Counted from the first letter of the stretch, positions 51,151 to 60,408 are shown. The stretch: 64,000 nucleotides of DNA from Betaproteobacteria bacterium (GCA_016861185.1 BOKW01000004.1:186001-250000), one strand, 5' to 3'. Translations and numbers: made by a program. Notes: generated by a model from the letters alone, not told the origin.

Positions 51151-51996
51151 TCAGGCACCGTCGACGACGAGAAGGGGTACGCCGTGTTCGGCGGCGAGCC
51201 GAGTCCAATCCGCGAGCGCGGCTTCGTCGGTCCGCCCTTGCCCCCGGACGTGATCCGGGGTCAGGATGCCGGCCTTCGACATACTCAGGACGCTGCGCGG
51301 AACGACGAGCAGGCGTTCACGCCTCGCCTGCAGGGCCACGGCGGCGGCGCGCGCGGTCGGCGCGCAGCGCGTGCGCCGTGCATTCGCCGGCAGCCCCTGC
51401 GCCGCATCGCGTTCGGCCTCGAGCGCGATCAGCTCTTCGCCCGCGGCGGCGGCGATTCGCGCGGCAATCGTCTGCGCTGCCTCGTCCGGCCGCGTCACGA
51501 CCACCACCACCGGGCCGCGCGTGCGTCGCAGGCGGCGCGGCAGGATCAGTTGCCCGGCAGCGGGCACCTCGCGCGGCGGCAACCAGCGCGCGAGCGGATC
51601 GGCCGGTTCCAGCAGCGCCAGCAGATCGTCGGCCGCCGTGCGCGCGAGCGACGCCGCCGGATCGCCGCGCAGGATCTCGAACTCGCACGGCACGCCCGCG
51701 CGCGCGGCGATCGCGCGCAGCCGCCGCTGCGCCGCCGCCGCCATCGCCAGGTAATCGTCGAGCAGCCGCTCCGGTGCAAGCGGCCGCCACGCCGCGCCCG
51801 GCCCGATCTCGCGCGCAAACGGCAGCCGCGCGTAGTCGTACAGCGCGGCGTTTTCGACGAAAAGCGCAAGCAGTTCCGCATCGAGCCAGCGCGCCAGCGC
51901 GGCCGCCGCTTCGAGGGCGGGCCCGGGCGCGTCGCCGGATGCGAGGCTCAGCACGACGCGCCGGAACGTGATGCGCGTGGTCGTCGTGGTGCTCAT
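51151..51996 (-). CDS. Universal stress protein-like (UspA-fold) protein
   Basis: This 281-residue protein has an N-terminal UspA-like domain: FRRVVLSLASGDAPGPALEAAAALARWLDAELLALFVE, then a hinge and a second half with VVVVVTRPDEAAQTIAARIA and LLVVPRSVLSMSKAG. It is larger than single Usp modules and the second half appears to be a diverged tandem copy without an ATP-binding G-2x-G-9x-G motif that I can identify. It follows the Lon-like gene by 20 bp and probably belongs to its operon. Confidence 0.72.
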   Translation of the reverse strand: MSTTTTTRITFRRVVLSLASGDAPGPALEAAAALARWLDAELLALFVENAALYDYARLPFAREIGPGAAWRPLAPERLLDDYLAMAAAAQRRLRAIAARAGVPCEFEILRGDPAASLARTAADDLLALLEPADPLARWLPPREVPAAGQLILPRRLRRTRGPVVVVVTRPDEAAQTIAARIAAAAGEELIALEAERDAAQGLPANARRTRCAPTARAAAVALQARRERLLVVPRSVLSMSKAGILTPDHVRGQGRTDEAALADWTRLAAEHGVPLLVVDGA

Positions 51997-52016
51997 CGCG
52001 AGCTCCTGCGGCCGGC

Positions 52017-54431
52017 TCAGGACGTCGCCTCTTCGCCGCGCGGCGGCGGCCGCACGCGCGCGAACTCGCGCAGCCGCGCCTCGACGCGCGCGTTGACGCT
52101 GTCCGACGCAAACGCGCCGTCGGCCGCGCGTTCGCCCGCGGCCACGCCTGTCAGCAGCGCGATCGCTTCGTCGACCGTGCGGACGGGCCAGACCGCGAAG
52201 CAGCCGGCCGCGCACGCCTCGATCACGTCCGCGCGCAGCATCAGGTGCTGAACGTTCGCCACCGGGATCAGCACGCCCTGCGTACCGGTCAGGCCGCGCG
52301 CGGCGCACAGGTCGAAGAAACCCTCGATCTTCTCGTTGACGCCGCCGATGGCCTGCACCTCGCCGGCCTGGTTGACCGAGCCGGTCAGCGCGAGATCCTG
52401 CCGCAGCGGCAGTTCCGCCAGCGCCGACAGCAGCGCGCACAACTCGGCGGTGGATGCGCTGTCGCCCTCGACGCCGCCGTACGACTGCTCGAACACGAGG
52501 CTCGCGTGCAGCGACAGCGGCACGTCGAGCGCGTAGCGCCCGCCGAGGAAACCGGCGAGGATCAGCACGCCCTTCGCGTGGATCGGTCCGCCGAGCGCCA
52601 CCTCGCGTTCGATGTCGACCAGCTTGCCGGCGCCGGGACGCACGCGCGCGCTGATTCGGCTCGGCCGCCCGAACGCGTAGCCGCCCAGCTCGAGCACCGA
52701 CAACCCGTTGAGCTGGCCGACGCGACGCCCGGAAGTGTCGATCAGCGCGATCTCGCGCAGCGTCGACTCGAGCATGCGCTCGCGCAGGCGGCTCGCGCGG
52801 CGGATCTGCTCCGCGATCGCGCGTTCGACGTCGGCGGCGCCGACCACCGCGCGGCCCGCCTCGCCCGCCCAGAAGTCGGATTCGGTGAGCAGGTCGCGGA
52901 GCGGATCGACGCGCAGGCTGAGCTTGGCGGCGTCGTCGGCCAGACGGCTGGCGCGCTCGATCACGCGTTCGACCGCGGCGCGATCGAACGGGCGCAGCTT
53001 CGCCTGCTGCGCGATCGACGCGACCAGCCGCGCGTACGCCGCCTCGTTGGTTGCGCCGCGGTCGAACGAATCCTCGAAGTCGGCGAGCACCTTGAAGTGC
53101 TCCGCCAGTTCCGGGTCGTATTCGGCCAGCAGGTAGTACAGCAGCCGCTCGCCGTGCAGGACGACCTTGACGTCGAGCGGGATCGGATCGGGTTCGAGCG
53201 ATACGGTCGTCGTCAGGCCGAGCAGGTCGTCGATGCGCTCGATCCTGATCTGCTGCGAGCGCAGCGCGCGCTTCAGCGCCAGCCAACTGAACGGCTCGAT
53301 CAGCACGCTGCGCACGTCGAGCAGCAGGTAGCCGCCGTTGGCCTGGTGCAGCGCGCCGGGCTTGAGCCGACGGAAGCTCGTCACCATCACGCCGCGATGC
53401 CATTCGTGCTCGATGCGGCCGACCAGGTTGCCGAGCGTCGGGTGCAGTTCCTCGACCACCGGCGCGCCCGGCGCATCGGCCGGGTGCGTCACGAGCACGT
53501 TGACCTCGTAGCGGTCGAGCGGGCCGGTGGTCGCCCATTCCTCCTCGCCTTCGCCGTCGCCCGCCTGCGCCGGTGCGATGAAAGCGCCGACGTTGTCGAG
53601 CAGGTCGGCGCGCATCGCGTCGAGGTGCTCGAGCACCTGCGGCAGGTCGGTGAAACGCGTCTGCGTCTCGTCGATCGAGTGGCCGACCGCGAAGCGCGCG
53701 GTATCGCGGTTCAGAGCGCGGATCTCGTCGCGGCGCTGCTTGTCCCAGCGCGGGATCGAATGCAGGATGTCCTCGAGCCGCTTTTCGAACTCCTGCAGCG
53801 TGGCCTGCACGCGCGAGCGCTCCTCCTCCGGCAGCGCGTTGAACAGCTCCGGCTTCAGCACTTCGCCGTCTTTCAGCGGCGCGATGCCGAAGCCGAACGG
53901 CGTACGCACGACGGCGACCGAGCGCTCGGCCGCCTCGCGGGTCAGCGCGCCGAACGCCTCCTCCTGCTTGCGGCGGAACGACTCGTCGATCGCGCCCCGC
54001 CGCGCCTGGTACTCCTGCGACTCGAACGCCGCCGGCAGCGCGACCTCGAGGTCCTTGATCAGGTCGCGGATCGCGTCGCGGAACTGCGGGCCGCGTCCCG
54101 GCGGCAGCTGCATCGCACGCGGCTTCTGCGGAGCCGCGAAGTTGTGCACGTACACCCAGTCGGGCGGCACCGGCTCGTCGCGCCCCTTGGCTTCCAGCAT
54201 CGCCTTGACGGTGCGGTCCATGTCACTGCCGGGCGAGCCGATCACGAACAGGTTGAAGCCGGCATGCCCGATGCGCGCGCCGAAGCGCACCGCATCGAGC
54301 GCGCGCTCCTGCCCGACCGGCAACCCGATCGGAGCAAGATCGGCGGTCGTCGCGAACGTGATCGCCGACAGATCGGCCCGGCGCGCGAGTCGTGCGGCCG
54401 GCAGCGGCGCAACCGCGAGAGTTCCGTTCAC
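52017..54431 (-). CDS. Lon-related ATP-dependent protease (YcbZ/LonB-like)
   Basis: This 804-residue protein has an N-terminal AAA_32-type region (LPVGQERALDAVRFGARI, GGYLLLDVRSVLIEPFSWLA), a helical middle and a C-terminal Lon protease domain. The catalytic Ser is in GVEGDSASTAELCALL and the Lys in IGGVNEKIEGFF. The Walker A position reads IGSPGSDMDRTV, without the Gly-Lys-Thr/Ser of an active P-loop, so ATP use is doubtful. A GTG start overlaps the upstream stop by 4 bp (GTGA). It probably degrades damaged proteins under stress. Confidence 0.88.
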   Translation of the reverse strand: MNGTLAVAPLPAARLARRADLSAITFATTADLAPIGLPVGQERALDAVRFGARIGHAGFNLFVIGSPGSDMDRTVKAMLEAKGRDEPVPPDWVYVHNFAAPQKPRAMQLPPGRGPQFRDAIRDLIKDLEVALPAAFESQEYQARRGAIDESFRRKQEEAFGALTREAAERSVAVVRTPFGFGIAPLKDGEVLKPELFNALPEEERSRVQATLQEFEKRLEDILHSIPRWDKQRRDEIRALNRDTARFAVGHSIDETQTRFTDLPQVLEHLDAMRADLLDNVGAFIAPAQAGDGEGEEEWATTGPLDRYEVNVLVTHPADAPGAPVVEELHPTLGNLVGRIEHEWHRGVMVTSFRRLKPGALHQANGGYLLLDVRSVLIEPFSWLALKRALRSQQIRIERIDDLLGLTTTVSLEPDPIPLDVKVVLHGERLLYYLLAEYDPELAEHFKVLADFEDSFDRGATNEAAYARLVASIAQQAKLRPFDRAAVERVIERASRLADDAAKLSLRVDPLRDLLTESDFWAGEAGRAVVGAADVERAIAEQIRRASRLRERMLESTLREIALIDTSGRRVGQLNGLSVLELGGYAFGRPSRISARVRPGAGKLVDIEREVALGGPIHAKGVLILAGFLGGRYALDVPLSLHASLVFEQSYGGVEGDSASTAELCALLSALAELPLRQDLALTGSVNQAGEVQAIGGVNEKIEGFFDLCAARGLTGTQGVLIPVANVQHLMLRADVIEACAAGCFAVWPVRTVDEAIALLTGVAAGERAADGAFASDSVNARVEARLREFARVRPPPRGEEATS

Positions 54432-54883
54432 TTCGGCGTCCCGAGCTGTTCCTTCAGCCGCGCCTGCAGCTCCTTCTGCGCCAGCTGGGTGTAGTCGTGC
54501 GCGAGCTGCGCGTCGATGCAGCGGCGCACGCCGGCCGGCAGTTGCGCGGCGAGCATCCCGAGAAAGGGATTCGACGCCACGAGCGTCAGCTTCTCGTAGC
54601 GGCCGGCCTTCAACGCGTCCGCGAGATGCGCGCCCAACGCGCGCGCGAACTGCTCGACCTCGTTGCGGCGCGGATCCGTGCGCGGCACGAACTTCGTGCT
54701 GTCGTTACCGTGGCCGCGCACGCCGCCCGGTCGGTCGGCGACCAGGTCCGAGCCCTTCATCCGGCTGGCGGCGTGTTCGAACTCGGCCTCGCGCGCGAGC
54801 GTCCAGTTCGCCTTGCGCGGGTCGCGGCTGTAGCAGACCGCGCGCGAGCCGTTGGCGACCAGGATCCAGTGCCCGTTGGCCAT
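54428..54883 (-). CDS. Host attachment family protein
   Basis: This 151-residue protein of the 'host attachment protein' family (PF18856-like; named from Agrobacterium) has WILVANGSRAVCYSRDP near the start, RRNEVEQFARALGAHLADAL and KLTLVASNPFLGMLAAQLP. It has an eRF1/RNase-like alpha/beta outline. In Burkholderiales these genes sit in stress or low-oxygen loci, not in adhesion loci. A perfect AGGAGGT precedes the ATG at 54883. It is the first gene of a host-attachment/lon/usp operon. Confidence 0.88.
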   Translation of the reverse strand: MANGHWILVANGSRAVCYSRDPRKANWTLAREAEFEHAASRMKGSDLVADRPGGVRGHGNDSTKFVPRTDPRRNEVEQFARALGAHLADALKAGRYEKLTLVASNPFLGMLAAQLPAGVRRCIDAQLAHDYTQLAQKELQARLKEQLGTPK

Positions 54884-54965
54884 GTGACCTCCTGTGTTGA
54901 GCGTCGGGGAGAAGGGTGTCCGCGGCCTCGCGCCTCCAAGCATGGACGCGCGACCCGGTCCGCGC

Positions 54966-54979
54966 TTGATGACGGTCAA
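54966..54979. promoter_or_regulatory. FNR/ANR-type dyad upstream of the lon-like operon
   Basis: TTGAT-GACG-GTCAA differs from TTGAT-N4-ATCAA at one position and is the best such site in the window. Its centre lies about 90 bp upstream of the ATG at 54883 on the minus strand. Confidence 0.5.
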
Positions 54980-55012
54980 GCGTGCAGCGTCCGGCCGCGC
55001 GCGTCGTCGGCA

Positions 55013-56596
55013 TCAGTGCGTAGCGGCGAGCGCGCCGGCCAGTGCGCCGCAGCGCCGCGCCACTTCGTCGAAAGGCGCGTCGGTGTTGATGCGCCACGCG
55101 ACGGCGCGCTCGTCGTCCTGCACGTCTTCGCACCATCCGAGCTGGCGTTCGAGCACGTCGAGCGTGGCGTCCGACGCATCGCGGTCGGCGGCGACGCGCG
55201 CCGCCACCCGCGCACGCAGCACCGCAGGCGGCGCACTGCACGCGACCAGCGCGAAGCGCACACCGAGCGAGCCGGCCAGCGCGCGCAGCGCCGCGCGTTC
55301 GGCGTGCTTCAGGAACGCCGCGTCGACGATCGCCGTGAAGCCGCCGTCGACGATCGCGCGCGCCGCACTGGCGAGCCGCTCATAGGTCGCGCGCGTGGCA
55401 TCGCCGCCGTACAGCTCGGCACGCAGTTCCGCATCGACGCGGGCGTTCGGCGCCAGCGAAAACATCCGCTTGCGCTCGACGTCGGAGCGCACGCGAACGG
55501 CGCCCAAGTGCTCGAGCAGCTGCTGCGCGACGAAGGTCTTGCCCGAACCGGACAGGCCGTGCATCGCGACCAGCAGCGGTGGTCCGGGCCGCGCGAGCCG
55601 TTCGGCGAGCGCGACGTGATCGGCGAAATCGCCGTGCTGGTGCACGCGCAGCGCGGGCGCCACCGCCGGCTGCTGCGCGCGGATCAGCGCGACCTTGGCG
55701 CGCACCAGCGCGCGGTAGACGAGGTACGGGCGCGCGAGCGGCACCGCGCCGTAGTCGCCGGTGGCTTCCAGATACCCGTTCAGCAGGCGCCAGGCCAGGC
55801 GGGGCTCGGCGCGGTCGAGCAGGTCCATCACGGTGAACGCGAGATCGCTCAGCACGTCGATGCAGCGCAGCTCGTCGTTGAACTCGATGCAGTCGAACGG
55901 TATCGGCGCGCCGTCGACGAGCACGATGTTGCCGAGGTGCAGATCGCCGTGGCACTCGCGCACGAAGCCGTCGCGATGGCGCGCCTGCAGCAGCGCCGCG
56001 CGCCGCTCGAGCTCGCGCCGCGTCCAGTCGGCGAGCGCGTCGATGCGCGCGCGGTCGACGCTCGCACCGACGTGCTCGCGCAAACCTTCGACGTTGTCGA
56101 GCAGCCAGCGCGCGACCGTACCGGCCGAACCGAGCGCGCTCGCCGCATCGACGCGCGGCGCTTCCATGTGGAACGCGGCGATCGCCGCGGCGAGCCGGTC
56201 GATGCAGGCGGCGTCGAGGCGGCCGGCGCGCACCCGCGCGTCGAGCAGATCCTCGGCGGCGAAGCGGCGCATCCGCACCGCCCAGTCGATCGGCGCGCCC
56301 GGGCCGCCCAAGCGCGGCGCGTCGACCGTTCCGGTGATCGCGAGCACGTCGAGGTAAAGCTGCGGCGCCGTGCGGCGGTTCAGCCGCAGTTCCTGCTCGC
56401 AGAAGCGCCGGCGCGCTGCGAGTGTCGTGAAGTCGAGGAAGCCGAGGTCGACCGGCTTCTTCAGCTTGTAGGCGAACTCGCCCGCGAGCAGCACGGTCGA
56501 GATGTGCGTCTCGATCGTCTCCACCGCGCCGCCGCCGAGCTGAGCCCGCAGCGCGCCGACGAGCCGCGCATGCTGCTGCATCCGGTCCGTTTCCAT
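55013..56596 (-). CDS. Aminoglycoside phosphotransferase-like domain fused to a P-loop kinase
   Basis: This 527-residue two-domain protein has an N-terminal APH-like kinase domain (VSTVLLAGEFAYKLKKPVDLGF near residue 30; catalytic HGDLHLGNIVLVDGAPIPFD near 205; DVLSDLAFTVMDLLDR). The C-terminal AAA_33-type nucleotide kinase has Walker A AMHGLSGSGKTFVAQQL near residue 340, ending in a lid/NMP-like region. The fusion is widespread in Proteobacteria as 'bifunctional APH/ATP-binding protein', with unknown substrate. Such genes recur in lxa-type loci. Confidence 0.9.
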   Translation of the reverse strand: METDRMQQHARLVGALRAQLGGGAVETIETHISTVLLAGEFAYKLKKPVDLGFLDFTTLAARRRFCEQELRLNRRTAPQLYLDVLAITGTVDAPRLGGPGAPIDWAVRMRRFAAEDLLDARVRAGRLDAACIDRLAAAIAAFHMEAPRVDAASALGSAGTVARWLLDNVEGLREHVGASVDRARIDALADWTRRELERRAALLQARHRDGFVRECHGDLHLGNIVLVDGAPIPFDCIEFNDELRCIDVLSDLAFTVMDLLDRAEPRLAWRLLNGYLEATGDYGAVPLARPYLVYRALVRAKVALIRAQQPAVAPALRVHQHGDFADHVALAERLARPGPPLLVAMHGLSGSGKTFVAQQLLEHLGAVRVRSDVERKRMFSLAPNARVDAELRAELYGGDATRATYERLASAARAIVDGGFTAIVDAAFLKHAERAALRALAGSLGVRFALVACSAPPAVLRARVAARVAADRDASDATLDVLERQLGWCEDVQDDERAVAWRINTDAPFDEVARRCGALAGALAATH

Positions 56597-56739
56597 CGCG
56601 GGGGCTCGGCGGAACGATCGTCGTGCGGCCGCGGCACTTCAGTCGGCGCGGCGCCCGAACGCGCTGCGGATGCGCGCGAGCTCGCTCAGCTTGTCGACGC
56701 CGACCATGCCGAGCGCGCCTGAACTGCGGGCGGTCGAGT

Positions 56740-58836
56740 TCACGCGGGCGGCCGGTTCGGCGCGCGCTCGACTTCGACCAGGCAGTCGTAGAAGGTCGGC
56801 GCCCGGCCCAGATCGGTCAGCGCCTGGCTCGTCACTTCGTTCGCGTTGCGGCCGTCGCGCGCGAGCTTTTTCCACCAGATCGACAGCGCGACGACCACAC
56901 CGCGCCGCGCGCGGTCGGTCACCCGCGCCGCGAGCTCGAACGAGCCGCGGTCGTTGAACACGCGCACGCGGTCGCCGTCGGCGATGCCGCGCGCGGCGGC
57001 GTCGTCCGGGTGGATCTCGAGCTGCGGTTCGCCTTCGGCATCGCGCAGGCTCTTGACGTTGACGAAGGTCGAGTTCAGGAAGTTGCGCGCCGGCGGCGAG
57101 ATGATCGCGAGCGGATAGCGCCCGGCGAGCTGCGGATTGCTGGTCGGTCCCTCGTACGGCGCCACGTAATCGGGCAGCGGGTCGAGGCCCTGCTCGGCGA
57201 GCCGCGGTGAATAGAACTCGCACTTGCCCGAAGGCGTGGCGAAGCCGCCTTCGGCGAAAGGCGCGTAGGCCGCCGGCAGATCGAGCCGCTGCCAGCCCTG
57301 CGCCTTCGCGATCTGCCAGTCGTAGTTCGCGGTCGCCCCGGACTTGCGGAACACGCGCGCGGCGATGTCTTCGTCGCTTTCGCGGAAACAGTCTTCGGTG
57401 AAACCCATCCGCGAAGCGAGCCGGCGAAAGATTTCGCTGTTCGGCAGCGCCTCGCCGAGCGGCTCGATCGCCGGGTTGTTGGCGACGACGTAAAGGTGGC
57501 CATAGGGCTTGACGACGTCGACGTGCTCGAGCTGGGTCGTGGCCGGCAGCACGTAGTCGGCGTAGTCGGCGGTGTCGGTCAGAAAGTGCTCGAGCACGAC
57601 GGTGAACAGATCCTCGCGCGCGAAGCCTACCGCCACCTTCCTCGATTCCGGCGCGACCGCCACCGGATTGCTGTTGTAGACGACGAGCGCGTCGATCGGC
57701 GGATTCGCGTGCAGCAGGTCGTCGCCGATCGTGCTCATGTTGACCGTACGCGGCCGGCGCCCGCCGAGCAGTTCCGGGTGGTACAGGTGTTCGGCGTCGA
57801 GCTGGAACAGCCCGCTCGTCGACAGCAGCAGTCCGCCCGCGGGATCGCGCCAGTGGCCGGCGAGCGCGGGCAGGCACGCGACCGCGCGCACCGCATTGCC
57901 GCCGCCGCGGGCGCGCTGCATCCCGTAGTTCAGCCGGATCGCGGCCGGGCGGAGGTGCCAGTAGTCGTACGCAAGCGATTCGACCTCACCGGCCGTGATG
58001 CCGCAGATCGAGGCCACGCGCTGCGGGTCGTACGCGCCTACGCGCTCGGCGAACGCATCGAAGCCGAGCGTGTGGCGGGCGATGTAATCGCGGTCGATCC
58101 AGCCCTCGCGGATCAGCACGTGCGCCATCCCCAGCGCCAGCGCGCCGTCGGTGCCGGGCAGCAGCGCGATGTGCTGGTGGCACTTCTCCGCGGTCAGCGA
58201 CCGGTACGGATCGATCGCGACGAGCTTGGCGCCGCGCCGCTTGGCCTGCTGCGCGCGGCTCCACAGGTGCAGGTTCGACGCGATCGCGTTGGTGCCCCAG
58301 AAGACGATCAGCTTGCTGTGCTCGAACTGCTCCACGTCGGTGCCGGCGCGCAGCCCGAGCGTGGCGTGCAGCCCTTCGGTGCCGGCGGTCGCGCAGATCG
58401 TGCGGTCGAGCAGGCTCGCGCCGAGCTTGTGAAAAAAGCGGCTCGCCATCGCCTCGCCCTGCACCAGCCCCATCGTGCCGCAGTACGAGTACGGCACGAT
58501 GCGCTGCGGATCGACCGCGGCGATGCGCGCGAGTCGCGCGGCGATGTCGTCGAGCGCCTCGCCCCAGCTCACGCGCGCGAAGCGCCCTTCGCCCTTGCGG
58601 CCGATGCGCTTGAGCGGATGCAGCACGCGCCCGGCGTGATAGGTCCGCTCCAGATAGCGGCTCACCTTGGTGCACAGGCTGCCCGCGGTGGTCGGATGCT
58701 CGGGATCGCCGGCGACTCTCACCGCCACGCGCTTGCCGTCGCGTTTCTCGACGGTGACCAGCATCGCGCAGGTGTCGGGGCAGTCGTGCGGGCACGCGGC
58801 GCGCACGACTTCGACGTCACGACCAGTGGACTGCAT
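56740..58836 (-). CDS. Molybdopterin oxidoreductase family protein
   Basis: This 698-residue Mo/W-bis-MGD enzyme of the DMSO-reductase superfamily has an N-terminal 4Fe-4S site of the type ACPHDCPDTCAML with the fourth Cys in AGSLCTKVSRYLER. PYSYCGTMGLVQGEAMA, KLIVFWGTNAIASNLHLW and DYVLPATTQLEHVDVVKPYG are typical of the cytosolic members. No Tat signal is present, so it is cytoplasmic. Substrate and electron partner are unknown; no maturation or cytochrome gene is adjacent. The start codon lies inside a 10-bp inverted repeat (58831-58858). Confidence 0.92.
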   Translation of the reverse strand: MQSTGRDVEVVRAACPHDCPDTCAMLVTVEKRDGKRVAVRVAGDPEHPTTAGSLCTKVSRYLERTYHAGRVLHPLKRIGRKGEGRFARVSWGEALDDIAARLARIAAVDPQRIVPYSYCGTMGLVQGEAMASRFFHKLGASLLDRTICATAGTEGLHATLGLRAGTDVEQFEHSKLIVFWGTNAIASNLHLWSRAQQAKRRGAKLVAIDPYRSLTAEKCHQHIALLPGTDGALALGMAHVLIREGWIDRDYIARHTLGFDAFAERVGAYDPQRVASICGITAGEVESLAYDYWHLRPAAIRLNYGMQRARGGGNAVRAVACLPALAGHWRDPAGGLLLSTSGLFQLDAEHLYHPELLGGRRPRTVNMSTIGDDLLHANPPIDALVVYNSNPVAVAPESRKVAVGFAREDLFTVVLEHFLTDTADYADYVLPATTQLEHVDVVKPYGHLYVVANNPAIEPLGEALPNSEIFRRLASRMGFTEDCFRESDEDIAARVFRKSGATANYDWQIAKAQGWQRLDLPAAYAPFAEGGFATPSGKCEFYSPRLAEQGLDPLPDYVAPYEGPTSNPQLAGRYPLAIISPPARNFLNSTFVNVKSLRDAEGEPQLEIHPDDAAARGIADGDRVRVFNDRGSFELAARVTDRARRGVVVALSIWWKKLARDGRNANEVTSQALTDLGRAPTFYDCLVEVERAPNRPPA

Positions 58837-58858
58837 GCGCCGATGCTAGCGCATGCAG
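58831..58858. promoter_or_regulatory. 10-bp perfect inverted repeat over the molybdo-enzyme start
   Basis: CTGCATGCGC-CGATGCTA-GCGCATGCAG includes the ATG of the oxidoreductase gene in one arm. In the mRNA it would form a hairpin hiding the start codon; in DNA it could be an operator. It lies in the 37-bp gap after the secreted-protein gene. Confidence 0.5.
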
Positions 58859-58873
58859 CAGCGCCCAGCCGCG

Positions 58874-59230
58874 CTATGGGACGTCGGACGCGAGCGCGTC
58901 GAGCTTGCGATGTTCGGCGACCTTGTTGGCGCGCCACCACGCGAGCAGGCGCTCGAAGTCCCCGCCGAATCTCTCCGCCTTGAGCCGGTCGTAGACCGCG
59001 TGGCAGAGCACCGCGTCGAGCGTGGCGACCGCGCCCGTCGTCGCGACGTAGTCGCAGATCCAGAAGGCTTTCTCGAGGTCCGCGACCGCGAGCGTGGTCG
59101 CAATGGCGGTCGCCTCGTGCGACGCGTCCTGTCGCTGCTGTGCGTGCGCCCCGCCGGCGCCGGCCGCAAGCGCCGTCAGCACGACGGCGAAGGGCAAGAC
59201 GACTGACCGAACGGCGTTCCGGACTGACAT
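58874..59230 (-). CDS. Secreted hypothetical protein
   Basis: This 118-residue protein has a signal peptide ending AGGAHA near residue 31. The mature part is helical with FWICDYVATTGAVATLDAVLCHAVYDRLKAERFGGDF, holding two Cys, and ends LAWWRANKVAEHRKLDALA. No family is recognised. ATG at 59230 (MSVRNAVRSVVLP) gives a better n-region than an upstream start. It is oriented into the molybdo-enzyme gene. Confidence 0.7.
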   Translation of the reverse strand: MSVRNAVRSVVLPFAVVLTALAAGAGGAHAQQRQDASHEATAIATTLAVADLEKAFWICDYVATTGAVATLDAVLCHAVYDRLKAERFGGDFERLLAWWRANKVAEHRKLDALASDVP

Positions 59231-59547
59231 GACAACCTCCCTGTGCAGCAAGGACGCTTCCCGGTCCGCGGCGCCCGTTCACGGGATCGGCCTGCCGTGC
59301 AGCGTATGTGGCAACGATCCTCCTGCCACGGCGGCCTTTCAACCGGATAAACGACGCCGCACGCGCGGACCGGTCGTGCCGCGAATATTCACGAGCTCGC
59401 CGCGACGCGCCGATCGGCTCGTCTCGAATTGCAGCGCGGAATCCATCGTTTCCCTGCGATTGAAGGGGTCATCGCCTCCCGGATACTCGTCCGCCTCGCG
59501 GCCGTCCGCCGGCCGCTGCAAACGCGGATCCGCAGGAAAGCTCACCG
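59231..59547. other. Divergent intergenic region
   Basis: This 317-bp region lies between the secreted-protein gene (minus) and the PhnD-type gene (plus). It must carry promoters for both. I see no dyad, terminator or convincing sigma70/sigma32 element, and no open frame with coding character. The stretch at about 59377-59395 (GCGAATATTCACGAG) is locally AT-rich. Confidence 0.6.
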
Positions 59548-60408
59548 ATGAAGTCAGTGATTTCGCCTCGAGCGCGCGGCCGCCGACTTGCCGCGCTGCT
59601 CGTTTCCGTCGTACTCGCTGCGGCCACTGCCGCCGGAGCGGCGCTTGCCCAGCCGCGGCCGCTGATCTTCGGCGTCAGCGAGGGCACCTCGGGCGGCGCG
59701 AGCTTCCTCGATGTGCTGGTCAAGTACCAGCCGCTCGCCGACGAGATCGGGCGCGTGCTCGGCCGCAAGGTCAACGTGCTGCTGGTGCGCGAGTTCGAGC
59801 GGCTCGAAGCGGGCATGCGCGAACGCGACTTCGACATCGTGATGGCGCGCCCGAGCGACTATCCCGCGCGCGGCCTGCGCGACTACGGCTGGCGCTTCGT
59901 CGCCACCGCGCGGCCCGACGGCCAGTGCCTGCTGATCGTGAAGAAAGACTCGCCGCTGCAATCGATCGCCGACGCGAAAGGCAAGCGCTTCATCCTGCCC
60001 GAGTCGAGCGCGTACATGACGAGGTTCTGCCGCGCCGAACTGCGCGATCGCGGCATCGCGATCGAGAAGGAAAGCGTCCAGTACACGCGCGAGCAGTCGA
60101 CGGTGGCCTTCGCGCTGCAGGCGGGGCAGGCCGACATCGGCGGCATCGCGTCGTATTCGGGCGCAGCCGGCCAGCTCGACAAGAACAACCAGCGCGTGCT
60201 GCACCGTTCGATCGCGCAGCCCTACTTTCCGCTGATCGTCAGCAACCGCCTGAGCGCGGCCGACGTGAAGGCGATCCAGGACATGCTGGTCGCGCTCGAC
60301 AAGTCCGAGGCGACCAGCAAGGCCGTGCTCGCGCCGATCGGCATCCGCGGCTTCGACGTCGGCACCGAGCCGCGGCTGCGCGCGCTGCTGGGCTGGCTGG
60401 AGAAGTAA
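59548..60408 (+). CDS. PhnD-type phosphate/phosphonate ABC transporter substrate-binding protein
   Basis: This 286-residue periplasmic binding protein has a signal peptide ending AAGAALAQP near residue 34. The PhnD-like fold shows LIFGVSEGTSGGASFLDVLVKYQPLADEIG, FDIVMARPSDYPARGL, KKDSPLQSIADAKGKRFILP and GGIASYSGAAGQLDKNN. It is solitary: no permease or ATPase gene is adjacent, so it may feed another system or act as a sensor. AGGAAAG precedes the ATG. Confidence 0.88.
   Translation: MKSVISPRARGRRLAALLVSVVLAAATAAGAALAQPRPLIFGVSEGTSGGASFLDVLVKYQPLADEIGRVLGRKVNVLLVREFERLEAGMRERDFDIVMARPSDYPARGLRDYGWRFVATARPDGQCLLIVKKDSPLQSIADAKGKRFILPESSAYMTRFCRAELRDRGIAIEKESVQYTREQSTVAFALQAGQADIGGIASYSGAAGQLDKNNQRVLHRSIAQPYFPLIVSNRLSAADVKAIQDMLVALDKSEATSKAVLAPIGIRGFDVGTEPRLRALLGWLEK

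Noticed and set aside
56639..56740. Possible C-terminal coding remnant (VDKLSELARIRSAFGRR) after the molybdo-enzyme
   Set aside because: It is in a different frame from the oxidoreductase with no start or recognisable family; probably chance.
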